Positions 47,540 to 56,519 of a stretch of 64,000 bases of DNA are shown here, piece after piece (position 1 is the stretch's first letter; each line of letters begins with the position of its first letter). The stretch spans positions 72,501 to 136,500 of the forward strand of contig NZ_CP104202.1 in NCBI RefSeq assembly GCF_025244685.1, read 5' to 3'. This stretch comes from Chlorobaculum sp. MV4-Y (GTDB taxonomy: Bacteria > Bacteroidota > Chlorobiia > Chlorobiales > Chlorobiaceae). The position numbers and the translations under genes are program-made. Under the pieces are notes generated by a model. It had not been told where the DNA came from. It worked only from the letters and a program-made list of their open reading frames with translations, and ran no database searches.

Positions 47540-48385
47540 TCACTGCACAATCGTCGGATACAATTTCGATGTCACGACGATCAGCGCGATGAGCATTCCG
47601 GTCAATATCAGCATATCCATCCCGATGCCGAAGGTGCTGGTGCCGCCTACTACCATCAACGCACGGAGGAGGTCAACCTGGTATGAGAGCGGGTTGATGT
47701 GGGCGACGATTTTGAGCCAGGTGGGCATAATCGAGATCGGGTAGATGGCGTTGCTGGTGAAGAAGAGGGGCATGGTCATGACCTGGCCGATGCCCATGAA
47801 GCGTTCGCGCGATTTGACGAGGCAGGCGATCATGAGCGAGAAGGTCGAAAAGAGCGCCGCGCCGAGCATGACGGCGAGCATCACGCCGCCAAGCGCCAAG
47901 GGCGACCAGTTGAGCCGGATGCTCATGGCGGCGGCCATCAGATAGACGATCACCCCCTGCGCCAGCGCGCGCATTCCCGCCGACACCGCCTTGCCGAGCA
48001 CCAGCGCCCCGCGCGGTGAGGGGCTGGCGAGCAGCTTTTGCAGAATGCCGAGATCGCGCTCCCAGATCACGCTGATGCCGAAAAAGATCGCGATGAAGAG
48101 CACGCTCTGCGCCAGGATGCCCGGCGCGAGAAAGCTGAAATAGTCGAGCTTGCCGGTCGGCACGGCGTGGAGCCGCCCGAAGACCTGGCCGAACACTAGC
48201 AGCCAGAGCGCGGGCTGGATCGAGCGGGTCAGGATTTCCGACGGGTCGCGGCGCAGCTTGACCAGCTCGGTGGCCACGATGGCCGCCGTGCCGCGCAGGA
48301 ACTCCGCCGGGCTGTACCGTTCAGCCCAGCCGTTTCGCGGTGCGGCGGGCGCGGTCGATGTCGCGGAAATTGGTCGCGTGGTCAC
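47540..48385 (-). CDS. ABC-2 type transporter permease
   Basis: A 281-residue permease of the ABC-2 (NodJ/daunorubicin-resistance DrrB) type. A cytoplasmic start leads to about six membrane segments and the ABC-2 signature around LDYFSFLAPGILAQSVLF and RDLGILQKLLASPSPRGALVLGK. The best start is GTG 48385, preceded by GGAGAG; TTG 48400 is also open. The N-terminus overlaps the ATPase 3' end by 65 nt, a strong sign of coupling. With the ATPase it forms an exporter of unknown substrate. It ends 6 bp from the converging DUF4130 gene. Confidence 0.85.
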   Translation of the reverse strand: MTTRPISATSTAPAAPRNGWAERYSPAEFLRGTAAIVATELVKLRRDPSEILTRSIQPALWLLVFGQVFGRLHAVPTGKLDYFSFLAPGILAQSVLFIAIFFGISVIWERDLGILQKLLASPSPRGALVLGKAVSAGMRALAQGVIVYLMAAAMSIRLNWSPLALGGVMLAVMLGAALFSTFSLMIACLVKSRERFMGIGQVMTMPLFFTSNAIYPISIMPTWLKIVAHINPLSYQVDLLRALMVVGGTSTFGIGMDMLILTGMLIALIVVTSKLYPTIVQ

Positions 48386-49130
48386 TGAACTCTCCTGCAA
48401 AGTGAATGAAAACCTGATCCATCGAGTCGGTTCCCGCCTGCCGCTTCAGCTCGTCGGCTGACCCTTCGGCGGCGATGACTCCCTCCTTCATGATGGCGAT
48501 CCGGTGGCATAACTCCTCGGCCTCCTCCATGTCATGCGTGGTAAGCAGAATCGTGGTGCCAAAGGCGTGTCGCAGCTCCTTCAGCCGTTTCCAGACCTGG
48601 AGGCGGGCGGCGGGGTCGAGGCCGATGGTCGGCTCGTCGAGGAACAGCACCCGCGGACGGTGGAGCATCGACTGGGCGATTTCGAGCCGCCGGATCATGC
48701 CGCCGGAGTAGGTGCGCACTAGCTTGTCTCGCGCGTCGGTGAGACCCATGAAGGCGAGCGCTTCGTCGATACGCTGCGTGCGCTCGCGGCGCGGCACGTT
48801 GTAGATGCGGGCGAAGAGCAGGAGGTTCTCGAAGCCGGTGAGCCCTCCGTCCGCCGAAATCATTTGCGACACGTAGCCGATGCGCTTGCGCACGCCGATG
48901 CTCTCGCCGTGGATGCTGCATCCGGCCACGGTCGCCGCGCCGCTCGACGGCGGCAGCATGGTGGTGAGCATCTTGATGGTCGTCGTCTTGCCAGCCCCGT
49001 TTGGCCCCAGCAGCCCGAAAATCTCGCCCGACCGCACCGTCAAACTCAGCTCCTTGACCGCTACGAGCGAACCGAACGAGCGGGTGAGCCGGTCGGTCTG
49101 GATGGCGATGTCGGTCGTCGGTTGCGGCAT
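48321..49130 (-). CDS. ABC transporter ATP-binding protein (DrrA-type)
   Basis: A 269-residue ATPase from ATG 49130 (MPQPTTDIAIQTDRLTRSFG). It has Walker A GPNGAGKTTTIKML, the Q-loop YVSQM, the signature YSGGMIRRLEIAQSML, Walker B VLFLDEPTIGLDPAAR and the H-loop TTHDMEEAE. The frame is open far upstream, but that part is antisense to glpK and not ATPase-like. It belongs to the DrrA/NatA-like exporter group and pairs with the ABC-2 permease gene. Divergent from glpK, with 153 bp between starts. Confidence 0.9.
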   Translation of the reverse strand: MPQPTTDIAIQTDRLTRSFGSLVAVKELSLTVRSGEIFGLLGPNGAGKTTTIKMLTTMLPPSSGAATVAGCSIHGESIGVRKRIGYVSQMISADGGLTGFENLLLFARIYNVPRRERTQRIDEALAFMGLTDARDKLVRTYSGGMIRRLEIAQSMLHRPRVLFLDEPTIGLDPAARLQVWKRLKELRHAFGTTILLTTHDMEEAEELCHRIAIMKEGVIAAEGSADELKRQAGTDSMDQVFIHFAGEFSDHATNFRDIDRARRTAKRLG

Positions 49131-49283
49131 GGTCGAGATTTGTCGGAGTATAGTTTGGACGCGCCTTGAAAGTAAGATTTGGCGACGCTTTGCGCAATTG
49201 CCGCATTGTCCGTGGATCGGAATTTTTCCTTTAATCGGTATCTTGTTTTTCAACAGCACGTTGAACCTTTCCTCGCAAATCCT

Positions 49284-50735
49284 ATGGCCATTCTTTCCAT
49301 CGACCAGGGCACGACCGGCACCACCTGCATGATCTACGACCGTTCGGGCAACGTGCTCGCCCGCGCGTATCGAGAGCTGACGCAATGCTACCCGCAGGCG
49401 GGATGGGTTGAGCACGATCCGGAGGAGATTTGGCAAACGGTGGTCGAGTGCGTGGCCGAGGTGCGGGGCGCGTGCTCCGAGCCGGTCGAGGCGGTCGGCA
49501 TCACCAACCAGCGCGAGACCACCGTAGTGTGGGATCGGCGGAACGGAGAGTCGGTGCACCGTGCCATCGTCTGGCAGTGCCGACGGACGGCGGAGCTGTG
49601 CCATCGCTACCGAAGCGAGGAGGAGGCGATTCGCGCGAAGACCGGGTTGCCGGTGGACGCCTACTTCAGCGCCACGAAGATTCGCTGGATTCTCGATGCG
49701 CATCCGGAGACCGATCCGTCGAATCTCCTTTTTGGCACCATCGACACGTGGCTCATCTGGAAGCTGACCGGTGGAGAGGTTCACGCGACCGATTTGACCA
49801 ACGCTTCGCGGACGCTGCTTTTCAATATCCACGAGCGGCAGTGGGATGCGGAGCTGTGTGAGCTGTTCGGCGTGCCGGAGTCGATGTTGCCGGAGGTGCG
49901 GCCGTCGATGGGCGGGTTTGGCGCTGTTCGGGCGATTCCGGTGCTCGATGGCGTGCCGATTGCGGGCGTGGCAGGCGACCAGCAGGCGGCGCTTTTCGGG
50001 CAGTGCTGCTTCGCGCCGGGGTCGGTCAAGAACACCTACGGCACCGGCTGCTTCATGGTGATGAACACGGGTGAGAAGTGCGTGAGTTCGAACCACGGTC
50101 TGTTGACCACCCTCGCGCTCGACGGCGCGGGGCGGAGCTGCTACGCGGTGGAGGGGTCGGTGTTCATCGGCGGAGCGGTGATGCAGTGGCTGCGCGATGG
50201 CTTGCAGCTCATCCGGAGCGCCGCCGAGTCCGAAGCGATTGCCCGTTCGGTCGAATCAAACGGCGGGGTTTACGTCGTGCCCGCCTTCGTCGGCCTCGGT
50301 GCGCCGCACTGGAACATGGAGGTGCGGGGTACGATTACCGGCCTGACGCGCGGCTCGTCGCGGGCGCACATCGTCCGCGCGGCGCTGGAGTCGATCGCCT
50401 ACCAGTCGCACGACGTGTTCCGCGCGATGGTGACCGACACCGGCATTCAGCCACAGTCGCTCACGGTCGACGGAGGCGCGGTGAGCAACGAGTTCCTGAT
50501 GCAGTTCCAGGCCAACCTGCTCGGCGTTCCGGTGCACCGCCCGCGTAACATCGAATCGACCTCGCTCGGCGCGGCCTGCCTCGCGGGCCTCGAAGCCGGA
50601 GTGTGGAGCTCTACTGACGAACTGCGCGTGCTCAACAGCGTTGAGCGGGTCTTCACTCCTGCGATGCCAGAGGCGGAACGTGACGCGCTGCTGGCGGGAT
50701 GGCAAAAGGCGCTGCGGCAGACGCTCACATCGTAA
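49284..50735 (+). CDS. glpK: Glycerol kinase
   Basis: A 483-residue FGGY kinase from ATG 49284 (MAILSIDQGTTGTTCMIYDR); an upstream in-frame ATG at 49179 is rejected because the family N-terminus starts at MAILSIDQG. Family blocks include ITNQRETTVVWDRRNGESVH, AGVAGDQQAALFGQCCF, KNTYGTGCFMVMNTG, VPAFVGLGAPHWN and the C-terminal VDGGAVSNEFLMQFQANLLGVPVHRP. It phosphorylates glycerol to glycerol-3-phosphate. No glpF or glpD is next to it. Confidence 0.93.
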   Translation: MAILSIDQGTTGTTCMIYDRSGNVLARAYRELTQCYPQAGWVEHDPEEIWQTVVECVAEVRGACSEPVEAVGITNQRETTVVWDRRNGESVHRAIVWQCRRTAELCHRYRSEEEAIRAKTGLPVDAYFSATKIRWILDAHPETDPSNLLFGTIDTWLIWKLTGGEVHATDLTNASRTLLFNIHERQWDAELCELFGVPESMLPEVRPSMGGFGAVRAIPVLDGVPIAGVAGDQQAALFGQCCFAPGSVKNTYGTGCFMVMNTGEKCVSSNHGLLTTLALDGAGRSCYAVEGSVFIGGAVMQWLRDGLQLIRSAAESEAIARSVESNGGVYVVPAFVGLGAPHWNMEVRGTITGLTRGSSRAHIVRAALESIAYQSHDVFRAMVTDTGIQPQSLTVDGGAVSNEFLMQFQANLLGVPVHRPRNIESTSLGAACLAGLEAGVWSSTDELRVLNSVERVFTPAMPEAERDALLAGWQKALRQTLTS

Positions 50736-50754
50736 ACCATTCAATCCAGAGAAG

Positions 50755-50967
50755 ATGACACACAACGATCATCCCGGCGAAGGCACGCCGAAAACTGTCG
50801 TTTGTCCGATGTGCGGCGAGCAATTCACCTGCGGCATGTCCACCTCATGCTGGTGCGCCACGCGCGTGGTGCCCGATTCGGTCAGAAACTACCTCGCCGA
50901 GCGCTACGAAACCTGCGTGTGCAGCGCCTGCCTCGACCGGCTCATCGCTGAGGCGAAAGGGGAATGA
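50755..50967 (+). CDS. Cysteine-rich CWC-family protein
   Basis: A 70-residue protein (MTHNDHPGEGTPKTVVCPMC) with eight Cys: CPMCGEQFTC, the CWC in TSCWCATRV, and CVCSACL near the C-terminus. This matches the cysteine-rich CWC family, presumed zinc-binding and of unknown function. Start ATG 50755 lies 19 nt after the glpK stop, so it could be co-transcribed with glpK; the glpK link is positional only. Confidence 0.8.
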   Translation: MTHNDHPGEGTPKTVVCPMCGEQFTCGMSTSCWCATRVVPDSVRNYLAERYETCVCSACLDRLIAEAKGE

Positions 50968-51151
50968 GGGGTTCTGCAGGGTGCAAATAGACGGAGTGGA
51001 CTTGATGACAAAGTAAAGCCTTTTTCAGATAATTACCCCTCAGCGGGTGTGCGGTTTTCATCCCGTCGGTATTGTTGGCTATATTGGCAGGAGTAGTGCC
51101 CCCTAGTGAAAGGCTTTTCCTGGAAACAATAATCAACAAGGAGCATTTCAA

Positions 51152-51481
51152 ATGATGAAGTCACTGAAAGCGGCGATGCTTGCCACGGCTATGGTGGTTA
51201 TGGGTCTGACTGCCCATGCGGCGGAAACTCCCTCCGTGGCGCTGGGCAAAAAACTGTTCAACGATCCATCGCTTGGCGGCGCTACCGGCGCCAAAACCTG
51301 CGCGAGCTGCCACCCATCGGGCAAGGGGGTTGAAAATGCGTGGAAGAATCCGAATCTGGTTCAACAGATCAATACCTGTATCGTTGGCGCACTGAAGGGG
51401 AAACCCCTGCCGCTCGAATCGGTGCAGATGAAGTCGCTGGTTCTCTATCATCAGTCGCTCAAGCCGGTCACTTCCCGGTGA
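51152..51481 (+). CDS. Small monohaem c-type cytochrome
   Basis: A 109-residue protein with a signal peptide (MMKSLKAAMLATAMVVMGLTAHA, cleavage near residues 23-24) and one haem-binding motif CASCH at residues 50-54. A Met in VQMKSLVLYHQ could be the second axial ligand. It is exported to the periplasm or surface and probably carries electrons. AAGGAG precedes ATG 51152. Its 3' end overlaps the converging radical SAM gene by 14 bp. Confidence 0.88.
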   Translation: MMKSLKAAMLATAMVVMGLTAHAAETPSVALGKKLFNDPSLGGATGAKTCASCHPSGKGVENAWKNPNLVQQINTCIVGALKGKPLPLESVQMKSLVLYHQSLKPVTSR

Positions 51482-53309
51482 TCCGTGCAATACCTCTCAC
51501 ATAAAGAAACAGCACGAAATTGCTGACCGAACCGGCCGATTCCTGGTCGGCGCGGTCTGTTGTTTTGCCTGCGATCTCCTGTAGCGTCTCGCCTTTGGCC
51601 AGCAGCCTGATGACTTGGGATTGCCGGTCATCGAGCTGGAATTCTTCTCGATAGTCGTGCAGGACGAGTCTGTTTTCCGAAGCGGGGCGGTTTAGAACGA
51701 CATGCGGTGAGAGTGTGAACTGGTGCTTTAGCGGGTCGATGAGCGACGAGATTGCGGCAGCCTGCCGCTGGTACTGCTCGTCGCTCAGGTGCCAAGGACG
51801 GGGGTTTTTTGAAAATCCGGAGAGCAGGTAGGCATTCCACTCCAGCTGTTCCGGACTGTCGGACGAGCACCACTTTTTGGCCAGTCGGACAGTTTCCCTG
51901 CCGAGCTGCGTCCATGGCGCTTCGAGCGGTTCCATTCGGATGCCGTAGCGCTCGGGGTGCATGAAGATGGCCGAGGCGGGTTCGAGCCGGAAGCGGTTGC
52001 TGAGGCTTCGTCGGGGCAGGTGCGTCGCGGGCAGATTGTCATCAGCCAGCTTCCGGTCGATCTGTCGGAAAAACCGGATCGTGTCGAGCGCGTCGCCTGT
52101 CTGTTCGCCCGGAAAGTTGATGATGGTGGAGACATGGACCGACAGGCCGTTTCTCGACGCTTCGACGATGTTCTCGCGGGCGAGGTCGAGGTCAAGCTTT
52201 TTGTGCATTTTCGTCAGCACAGCTTCGGACGCGCTTTCGAGTCCGAAGGTTATCCTCGTGAATCCTGCCGCGGCCATCTTTGCGGTCAGTTCCGGGCGGA
52301 GGTGCTTCAGGTCGCAGAAGGCGAAGGTGAAGAGCGGTTGCAGATCGCTCGACACAACCAGGTCGCAGAACTCCGACAGCCATGCTTCGCTGAAGTTGAT
52401 AAGGCTGTCGCAAACGTAGAACAGGCTGATGCCGAAGCGCTTTTTGTATGCCCCAAGCCGCTCAACGGAGGTTTCGGGTGAGAGGTGGCGGAAGCGCTTC
52501 CATATCTGCTTTTCCGAGCAATAGATACAGCCGTTGACGCAGCCTCGCGAAAAGGAGACGGGGAGCCCTTCAAAGCGTCTGTTGAGGTAGGCGTCGAAAG
52601 GCATGTCGGCAAACGGGAAACCGCGGAAATCGGGCATCGGGAACTTCTCGGGCTTCAGCCACTCCCGGTGCGGCTCGTACCGGAACTCGCCATCGACCAT
52701 CTGCGCTGCGCCCGCCACCGGCCTGCCGTCTGCGCGAATCAGCTCTCGAGCAGTTAGCTCTCCCTCGCCCACGACGACCCTGTCGGCCAAGTTGTTGCCG
52801 AGCAGGAAACGCTGTACCTCTTCCGGAAAAACCGCCGGGCCCCCGAACACGATTATCGCCTTCGAACGTTCACGCAGTTTCCGCGCGGCGAGCATCGAAA
52901 CCCATAGATTGCTGATGTAGGTAGAGAGCCATATCTGCTCCAGTTCAGTTGCGAGCAGGCGGGCGGCCGCGTGTTCGAGGAACGCATTGAGCTGGTCGAA
53001 AAGCTCTTCCAGCCCATCCGCCTCGAACCGTTTCCGCGCCTCTTCGGGCGGGCTGAAGAGCGCTGTGAGGGTGAGGTCGGGACGATAACCGATGAAGTTG
53101 ATCATCCGGTCGTCGAGCGCAGTGCCGGGATCGGCTCCGAGGCGATGGAGCTGGTAGTAAAGCGCCGGGTCTTCGATGCTCAGCAGGAGGTCGAAATCGA
53201 ACACTTCGGTGGCTGCGCCTTCATCGTCGAGCACGGTTTTGATGCAGGCCAGACCGAGCGGGAGCGTTTTGTCCGAAAAGCAGGGGAAGATGCTGAGGGC
53301 GATGGTCAT
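51468..53309 (-). CDS. Cobalamin-type radical SAM protein with C-terminal PqqD-like domain (RiPP maturation candidate)
   Basis: A 613-residue protein (MTIALSIFPCFSDKTLPLGL). An N-terminal B12-binding-like Rossmann region (about 1-190) is followed by the radical SAM core with CX3CX2C in SRGCVNGCIYCSEKQIW. The C-terminus (about 520-600: LVLHDYREEFQLDDRQSQVIRLLAKGETLQEIA) resembles PqqD, the precursor-recognition fold of many RiPP enzymes. Family members often methylate unactivated carbon or build rings. It overlaps the YcaO-like gene by 4 nt (ATGA), so translation is coupled. I infer it is the last step of a peptide-modifying cassette; no substrate was shown. Confidence 0.8.
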   Translation of the reverse strand: MTIALSIFPCFSDKTLPLGLACIKTVLDDEGAATEVFDFDLLLSIEDPALYYQLHRLGADPGTALDDRMINFIGYRPDLTLTALFSPPEEARKRFEADGLEELFDQLNAFLEHAAARLLATELEQIWLSTYISNLWVSMLAARKLRERSKAIIVFGGPAVFPEEVQRFLLGNNLADRVVVGEGELTARELIRADGRPVAGAAQMVDGEFRYEPHREWLKPEKFPMPDFRGFPFADMPFDAYLNRRFEGLPVSFSRGCVNGCIYCSEKQIWKRFRHLSPETSVERLGAYKKRFGISLFYVCDSLINFSEAWLSEFCDLVVSSDLQPLFTFAFCDLKHLRPELTAKMAAAGFTRITFGLESASEAVLTKMHKKLDLDLARENIVEASRNGLSVHVSTIINFPGEQTGDALDTIRFFRQIDRKLADDNLPATHLPRRSLSNRFRLEPASAIFMHPERYGIRMEPLEAPWTQLGRETVRLAKKWCSSDSPEQLEWNAYLLSGFSKNPRPWHLSDEQYQRQAAAISSLIDPLKHQFTLSPHVVLNRPASENRLVLHDYREEFQLDDRQSQVIRLLAKGETLQEIAGKTTDRADQESAGSVSNFVLFLYVRGIARITGK

Positions 53310-55102
53310 GGCTGCTCCTGTTTCCCGGTTGCGAAGAGTTCAGCCAGATGGCGCTGATCGGGCAGATTTGCGCGGTAGCGTTGCTGAAGCTGCCTCGTCG
53401 TTGCAACGGTGCGCAGGAACGAGCAGTCATCGCAAGCCGCCTCATCTTCGGGAAGTTCGATTTTTTGCAGCGTCTCTTCGATGATGGAAAGCGGGGCTTG
53501 CTGGCATCTGGCGGCAAGATCGACCACACTGTCCGGGTAGAGTCGCCGCAGTCGCAAGTCGACGGTTTCGTCTGAAAAGCCTTCATCCGAAAGCCGGTTG
53601 CCGTCACTGATGCATCGATCCAGCATCGATCTATCTCGTGGCGTTTCGTCGCCGAAAACCTGGCCGAGTGCGGCGAGCAGCGTTGCTTCCCGCCGGCGGG
53701 TGCTGCTAGGGAGGTTCTGGCACGCAAAGCCGTTCAGCAGCCTGAGTGGCGCTGGCAGGGCGATGCGTTTCAGGCTTCGGTGAAGCTCCATGATTCGCCG
53801 CAACCGTTTCATCTCCACGTCTCCGGGGCTTTGCAGGCGTTCGCTTTCGGCTCGTAGCTCAAGCAGCATGGCAAGTTCATTGCGGCCCGTGGCGTAGTTC
53901 ACCTCGCTCAGGCCGGGCGCGTAGCAGTAGACCGACGGAATGCCAAGCCACGAAACGTCGCGGATGTAGAGCGCTGGCGTCCAGCTCGCGAAGCGTTCGA
54001 GCAGGGTTTCGAGCGGGTGGGCGGCAAGGACGTCGCTCCAGACTTTCCGGAGTTGCTCCGGTGCGGACTCGCGGCTGGCGAAGAGCGATTTCGGCCACAG
54101 GCCGGTACTTGACGCCTTGGCTGCGTAGTAGTTACCAAAGCGCAGGTTGTGGCGCTCTTCGGTGGTCGCCGCCTCGAACGGATCGCCGAGGCCGGAGAGC
54201 TGTAGGCTGTGGAAGTCGTCGCAGCCGTCGTACAACTCTTTCAATGCTCCGGTTATTGCCTCCGGCAGCGTCGTGGCAGAGCCAAGGTTGCAGTTGTAGC
54301 GCTGCCGCTGGCGGTCGATGAGCAGCACGGCGACGACCGGAAATCCCTTGCCGAGCGAGCTGTCGAGAAGGGTGACGCTTGTGCCGCGCTGTTCGATGGC
54401 TTCGATGATCCGCGCGGCCTCAGTGTTTTGCAAAAGCTGGCGGGGGATGAGCGGCAGCGGTGGTTCATCCATGAAAATCCGGCGAAACACGTGCCGTTCG
54501 CAAAGCTCGAACAGCGCTTTTGCGATGGCCTGTTCGAGTGTCTGCCCGGCCGCGCAGCTCGTGCTGCCGCTGGTGAAGAGCATCCGCTCGATCGGGCAGA
54601 GTCGTGCCGAATCGTCGAACACCGAGTAGAATGGCACCGTCAGGAGCGTCTCGCCGGCACATGCACCGCTGGCGGACATCTGTTCGCCAGGCATGAAGTC
54701 GGCGGAACCGGAGCGTTCTCCGGAAACGAACGACTCTGCTGTCACCCACACCTCATCCGGCGCGATGAAGAACTCCAGCGGTCCGCCGCGCTCGTCGAGG
54801 CGCTTCCGGCAACGCTCGGGCAGCCGCTCGTAGCCCCCTTCCGATACGCAAGCGTGGCGGTAGCCGGAGAGGAGGAAGTTGTTCTGGAGCCGCTCGAATA
54901 GTTCACCATACGCACTCAGAAGCGAGGCTTCGGCGGTGATGCCTTGCCCGGAGACCAGCGGTAAGGAGTCGCTCTCCGGAGTTTCGCCAGCGAAGAGCAT
55001 GGTGGTGACAAACGGCAGTTCACTGCCCTGACGGGTTTTTTCGCAAACCTTCATGCCGGTTGAGCGCAAGGCAGTTCGCATCCTTTCAGGGTCGCTCTTC
55101 AT
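53306..55102 (-). CDS. YcaO-domain protein (RiPP cyclodehydratase/thioamidation candidate)
   Basis: A 598-residue YcaO-family protein. The motif SGQGITAEASLLSAYGELFERLQN (residues about 51-74) is the YcaO ATP/Mg region SxGKGxxxExAxxSAxxExxER with Gln for the usual Lys. Later FELCERHVFRRIFMDEP and KELYDGCDDFHSL fit the family's second acidic block. Family knowledge: YcaO enzymes phosphorylate backbone amides to form azolines or thioamides. A C-terminal CxxC-like CDDC lies near residue 560. There is no E1-like or TfuA partner gene nearby. It sits 7 nt after the SPASM gene and is coupled to the cobalamin radical SAM gene. Confidence 0.85.
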   Translation of the reverse strand: MKSDPERMRTALRSTGMKVCEKTRQGSELPFVTTMLFAGETPESDSLPLVSGQGITAEASLLSAYGELFERLQNNFLLSGYRHACVSEGGYERLPERCRKRLDERGGPLEFFIAPDEVWVTAESFVSGERSGSADFMPGEQMSASGACAGETLLTVPFYSVFDDSARLCPIERMLFTSGSTSCAAGQTLEQAIAKALFELCERHVFRRIFMDEPPLPLIPRQLLQNTEAARIIEAIEQRGTSVTLLDSSLGKGFPVVAVLLIDRQRQRYNCNLGSATTLPEAITGALKELYDGCDDFHSLQLSGLGDPFEAATTEERHNLRFGNYYAAKASSTGLWPKSLFASRESAPEQLRKVWSDVLAAHPLETLLERFASWTPALYIRDVSWLGIPSVYCYAPGLSEVNYATGRNELAMLLELRAESERLQSPGDVEMKRLRRIMELHRSLKRIALPAPLRLLNGFACQNLPSSTRRREATLLAALGQVFGDETPRDRSMLDRCISDGNRLSDEGFSDETVDLRLRRLYPDSVVDLAARCQQAPLSIIEETLQKIELPEDEAACDDCSFLRTVATTRQLQQRYRANLPDQRHLAELFATGKQEQP

Positions 55103-55109
55103 GGCGGAT

Positions 55110-56465
55110 TCAGCCCTGCATGAAACAGGCGGTGACGGCCTGCATGTTTTCGTGCATCAGCTCGAACAGCCCCATCATCATCTGGCGGCGGTATGCGCAG
55201 AAGCGCTTGGCCAGCGGCAGATAGCAGGCTTCAGGCTGGCCGTGGCGGTAGCCGGGGATCACGGCGGGGCAGAACGACAGGCAAATCGAGCTGACCGGAC
55301 AGTTGGCGCAGAAGCCGTAGCGATCTTTCGAGGCCTGCTTTACCGCTTTATCCTGCTGATTTTTCAGATGGGCGCACCACTGCACTGAGCCGTCGCAATT
55401 GATGCTCTTGTAGCGCTCGTTGCTGCCGCACGATGGCGTTCTGATGCAGCCGTCGTTGTAGAACGAAGGAGTGAACATCTTGCCGAGTAGGGTTTTAAGC
55501 ATCTGTTCGTGAACCCGTTTTCCCGGCGTGGTGTGAATACGGATCAGTTCCCGCATCAGCTCGAGTTGATGGTCGGCCAGCTTGCCGTAGTAGGCGGAGA
55601 ATTCCTCGCTGCTTTCCGCGCCGGAATCGGCGAACTCCAGTGGCTTGAGGTAGAAAGAGTTAAGCCCGAGTTTCTCGCGGTTGAAGCGGAACAGTGCCAT
55701 CAGTTCGTCCGGATCGCGGATAACCGACAGCACGCCACAACGCACGTTGCTTTTTTGTAGCCGTTCGAGATTGCTTGTGATCGTCGTAAAGCTCCCTTCG
55801 CCGTTTTTGAACGGGCGCGCCAGGTCGTGCCGGCTTGCAGGGCCGTCAATGGTGATGCCGACTGTGATATCGTACTGTTTCAGCGTCTCCAGAATGGCGT
55901 CATGCAGCAGGGTGCCGTTGGACTGGAGGGCGAACGAAAACTCGATTTCCGGAAAGCTGCCGGTCAGAAAGGCGCAGATCTGGTCGATCTCGCGGTGCAT
56001 GAGCAGCGGTTCGCCCCCCTGAAAGGTGATGGCGATGCGCCTTTTGCCATCAATCAGCTCTCCGAGCGTCCGGCAGATGTTCCCGACATCGGTGCCGCGC
56101 ACATCCGAGACCTGCGTCAGGTCGGCGTATTTGCAATAGACGCACCCAAGATTGCAGCGGTCGGTGATGAAGATGACCACCTCCAAGAACTCATCTGACT
56201 CTGGTGGAACCGGGGTTGGTGACTCTTTCAGGCTGGTCGCGATTTCAGCTTTTTGCGCTTCGGACGCATTGCCGTCGAACATCTGCCATCGGCCGCAGCG
56301 GTTGTCGAGCGCGACGAAGAATTTGCCTGATGACGGCTGAAGGAAGGTTACATCGCCCTTCTGTTCAATGGCGTATGCGGGCATTGCGGAGTCCGCTCCT
56401 TTTGCTGTTGTCTGGGTGGTGGATCGGGAAAGAGGTGATGGCTGAAGCACCGTTGTCATAACCAA
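55110..56465 (-). CDS. Radical SAM/SPASM peptide maturase
   Basis: A 451-residue protein from ATG 56465; ATG 56459 is an alternative. The radical SAM motif CX3CX2C is in TDRCNLGCVYCKYADL, followed by FQGGEPLL and LQSNGTLL. The C-terminal SPASM region has many Cys (SCGSNERYKSINCDGSVQWC ... GFCANCPVSSICLSFCPA), enough for auxiliary clusters. SPASM enzymes commonly crosslink or otherwise modify ribosomal peptides. The N-terminal about 90 residues may hold a precursor-binding segment (KFFVALDNRCGRWQMFDGN), but this is uncertain. It directly follows the precursor gene and the stem-loop. Confidence 0.85.
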   Translation of the reverse strand: MVMTTVLQPSPLSRSTTQTTAKGADSAMPAYAIEQKGDVTFLQPSSGKFFVALDNRCGRWQMFDGNASEAQKAEIATSLKESPTPVPPESDEFLEVVIFITDRCNLGCVYCKYADLTQVSDVRGTDVGNICRTLGELIDGKRRIAITFQGGEPLLMHREIDQICAFLTGSFPEIEFSFALQSNGTLLHDAILETLKQYDITVGITIDGPASRHDLARPFKNGEGSFTTITSNLERLQKSNVRCGVLSVIRDPDELMALFRFNREKLGLNSFYLKPLEFADSGAESSEEFSAYYGKLADHQLELMRELIRIHTTPGKRVHEQMLKTLLGKMFTPSFYNDGCIRTPSCGSNERYKSINCDGSVQWCAHLKNQQDKAVKQASKDRYGFCANCPVSSICLSFCPAVIPGYRHGQPEACYLPLAKRFCAYRRQMMMGLFELMHENMQAVTACFMQG

Positions 56466-56471
56466 ACGTTG

Positions 56472-56508
56472 CCTGCGGCAAGAAGCTATTCCAGCTTCTT
56501 GCCGCAGG
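56472..56508 (-). other. Perfect 16-bp stem-loop between precursor and maturase genes
   Basis: CCTGCGGCAAGAAGCT and AGCTTCTTGCCGCAGG form an uninterrupted 16-bp stem with a 5-nt loop. On the minus strand it starts 11 nt after the precursor stop and ends 6 nt before the maturase ATG. It has no T-run, so it could be a partial attenuator, an RNA stability element or a processing site that keeps precursor mRNA above enzyme mRNA. Confidence 0.75.
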
Positions 56509-56519
56509 TGTCGGAATGA

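Noticed and set aside
49131-50096. N-terminal extension of the ABC ATPase frame
   Set aside because: It is antisense to glpK; ATPase homology begins at 49130.
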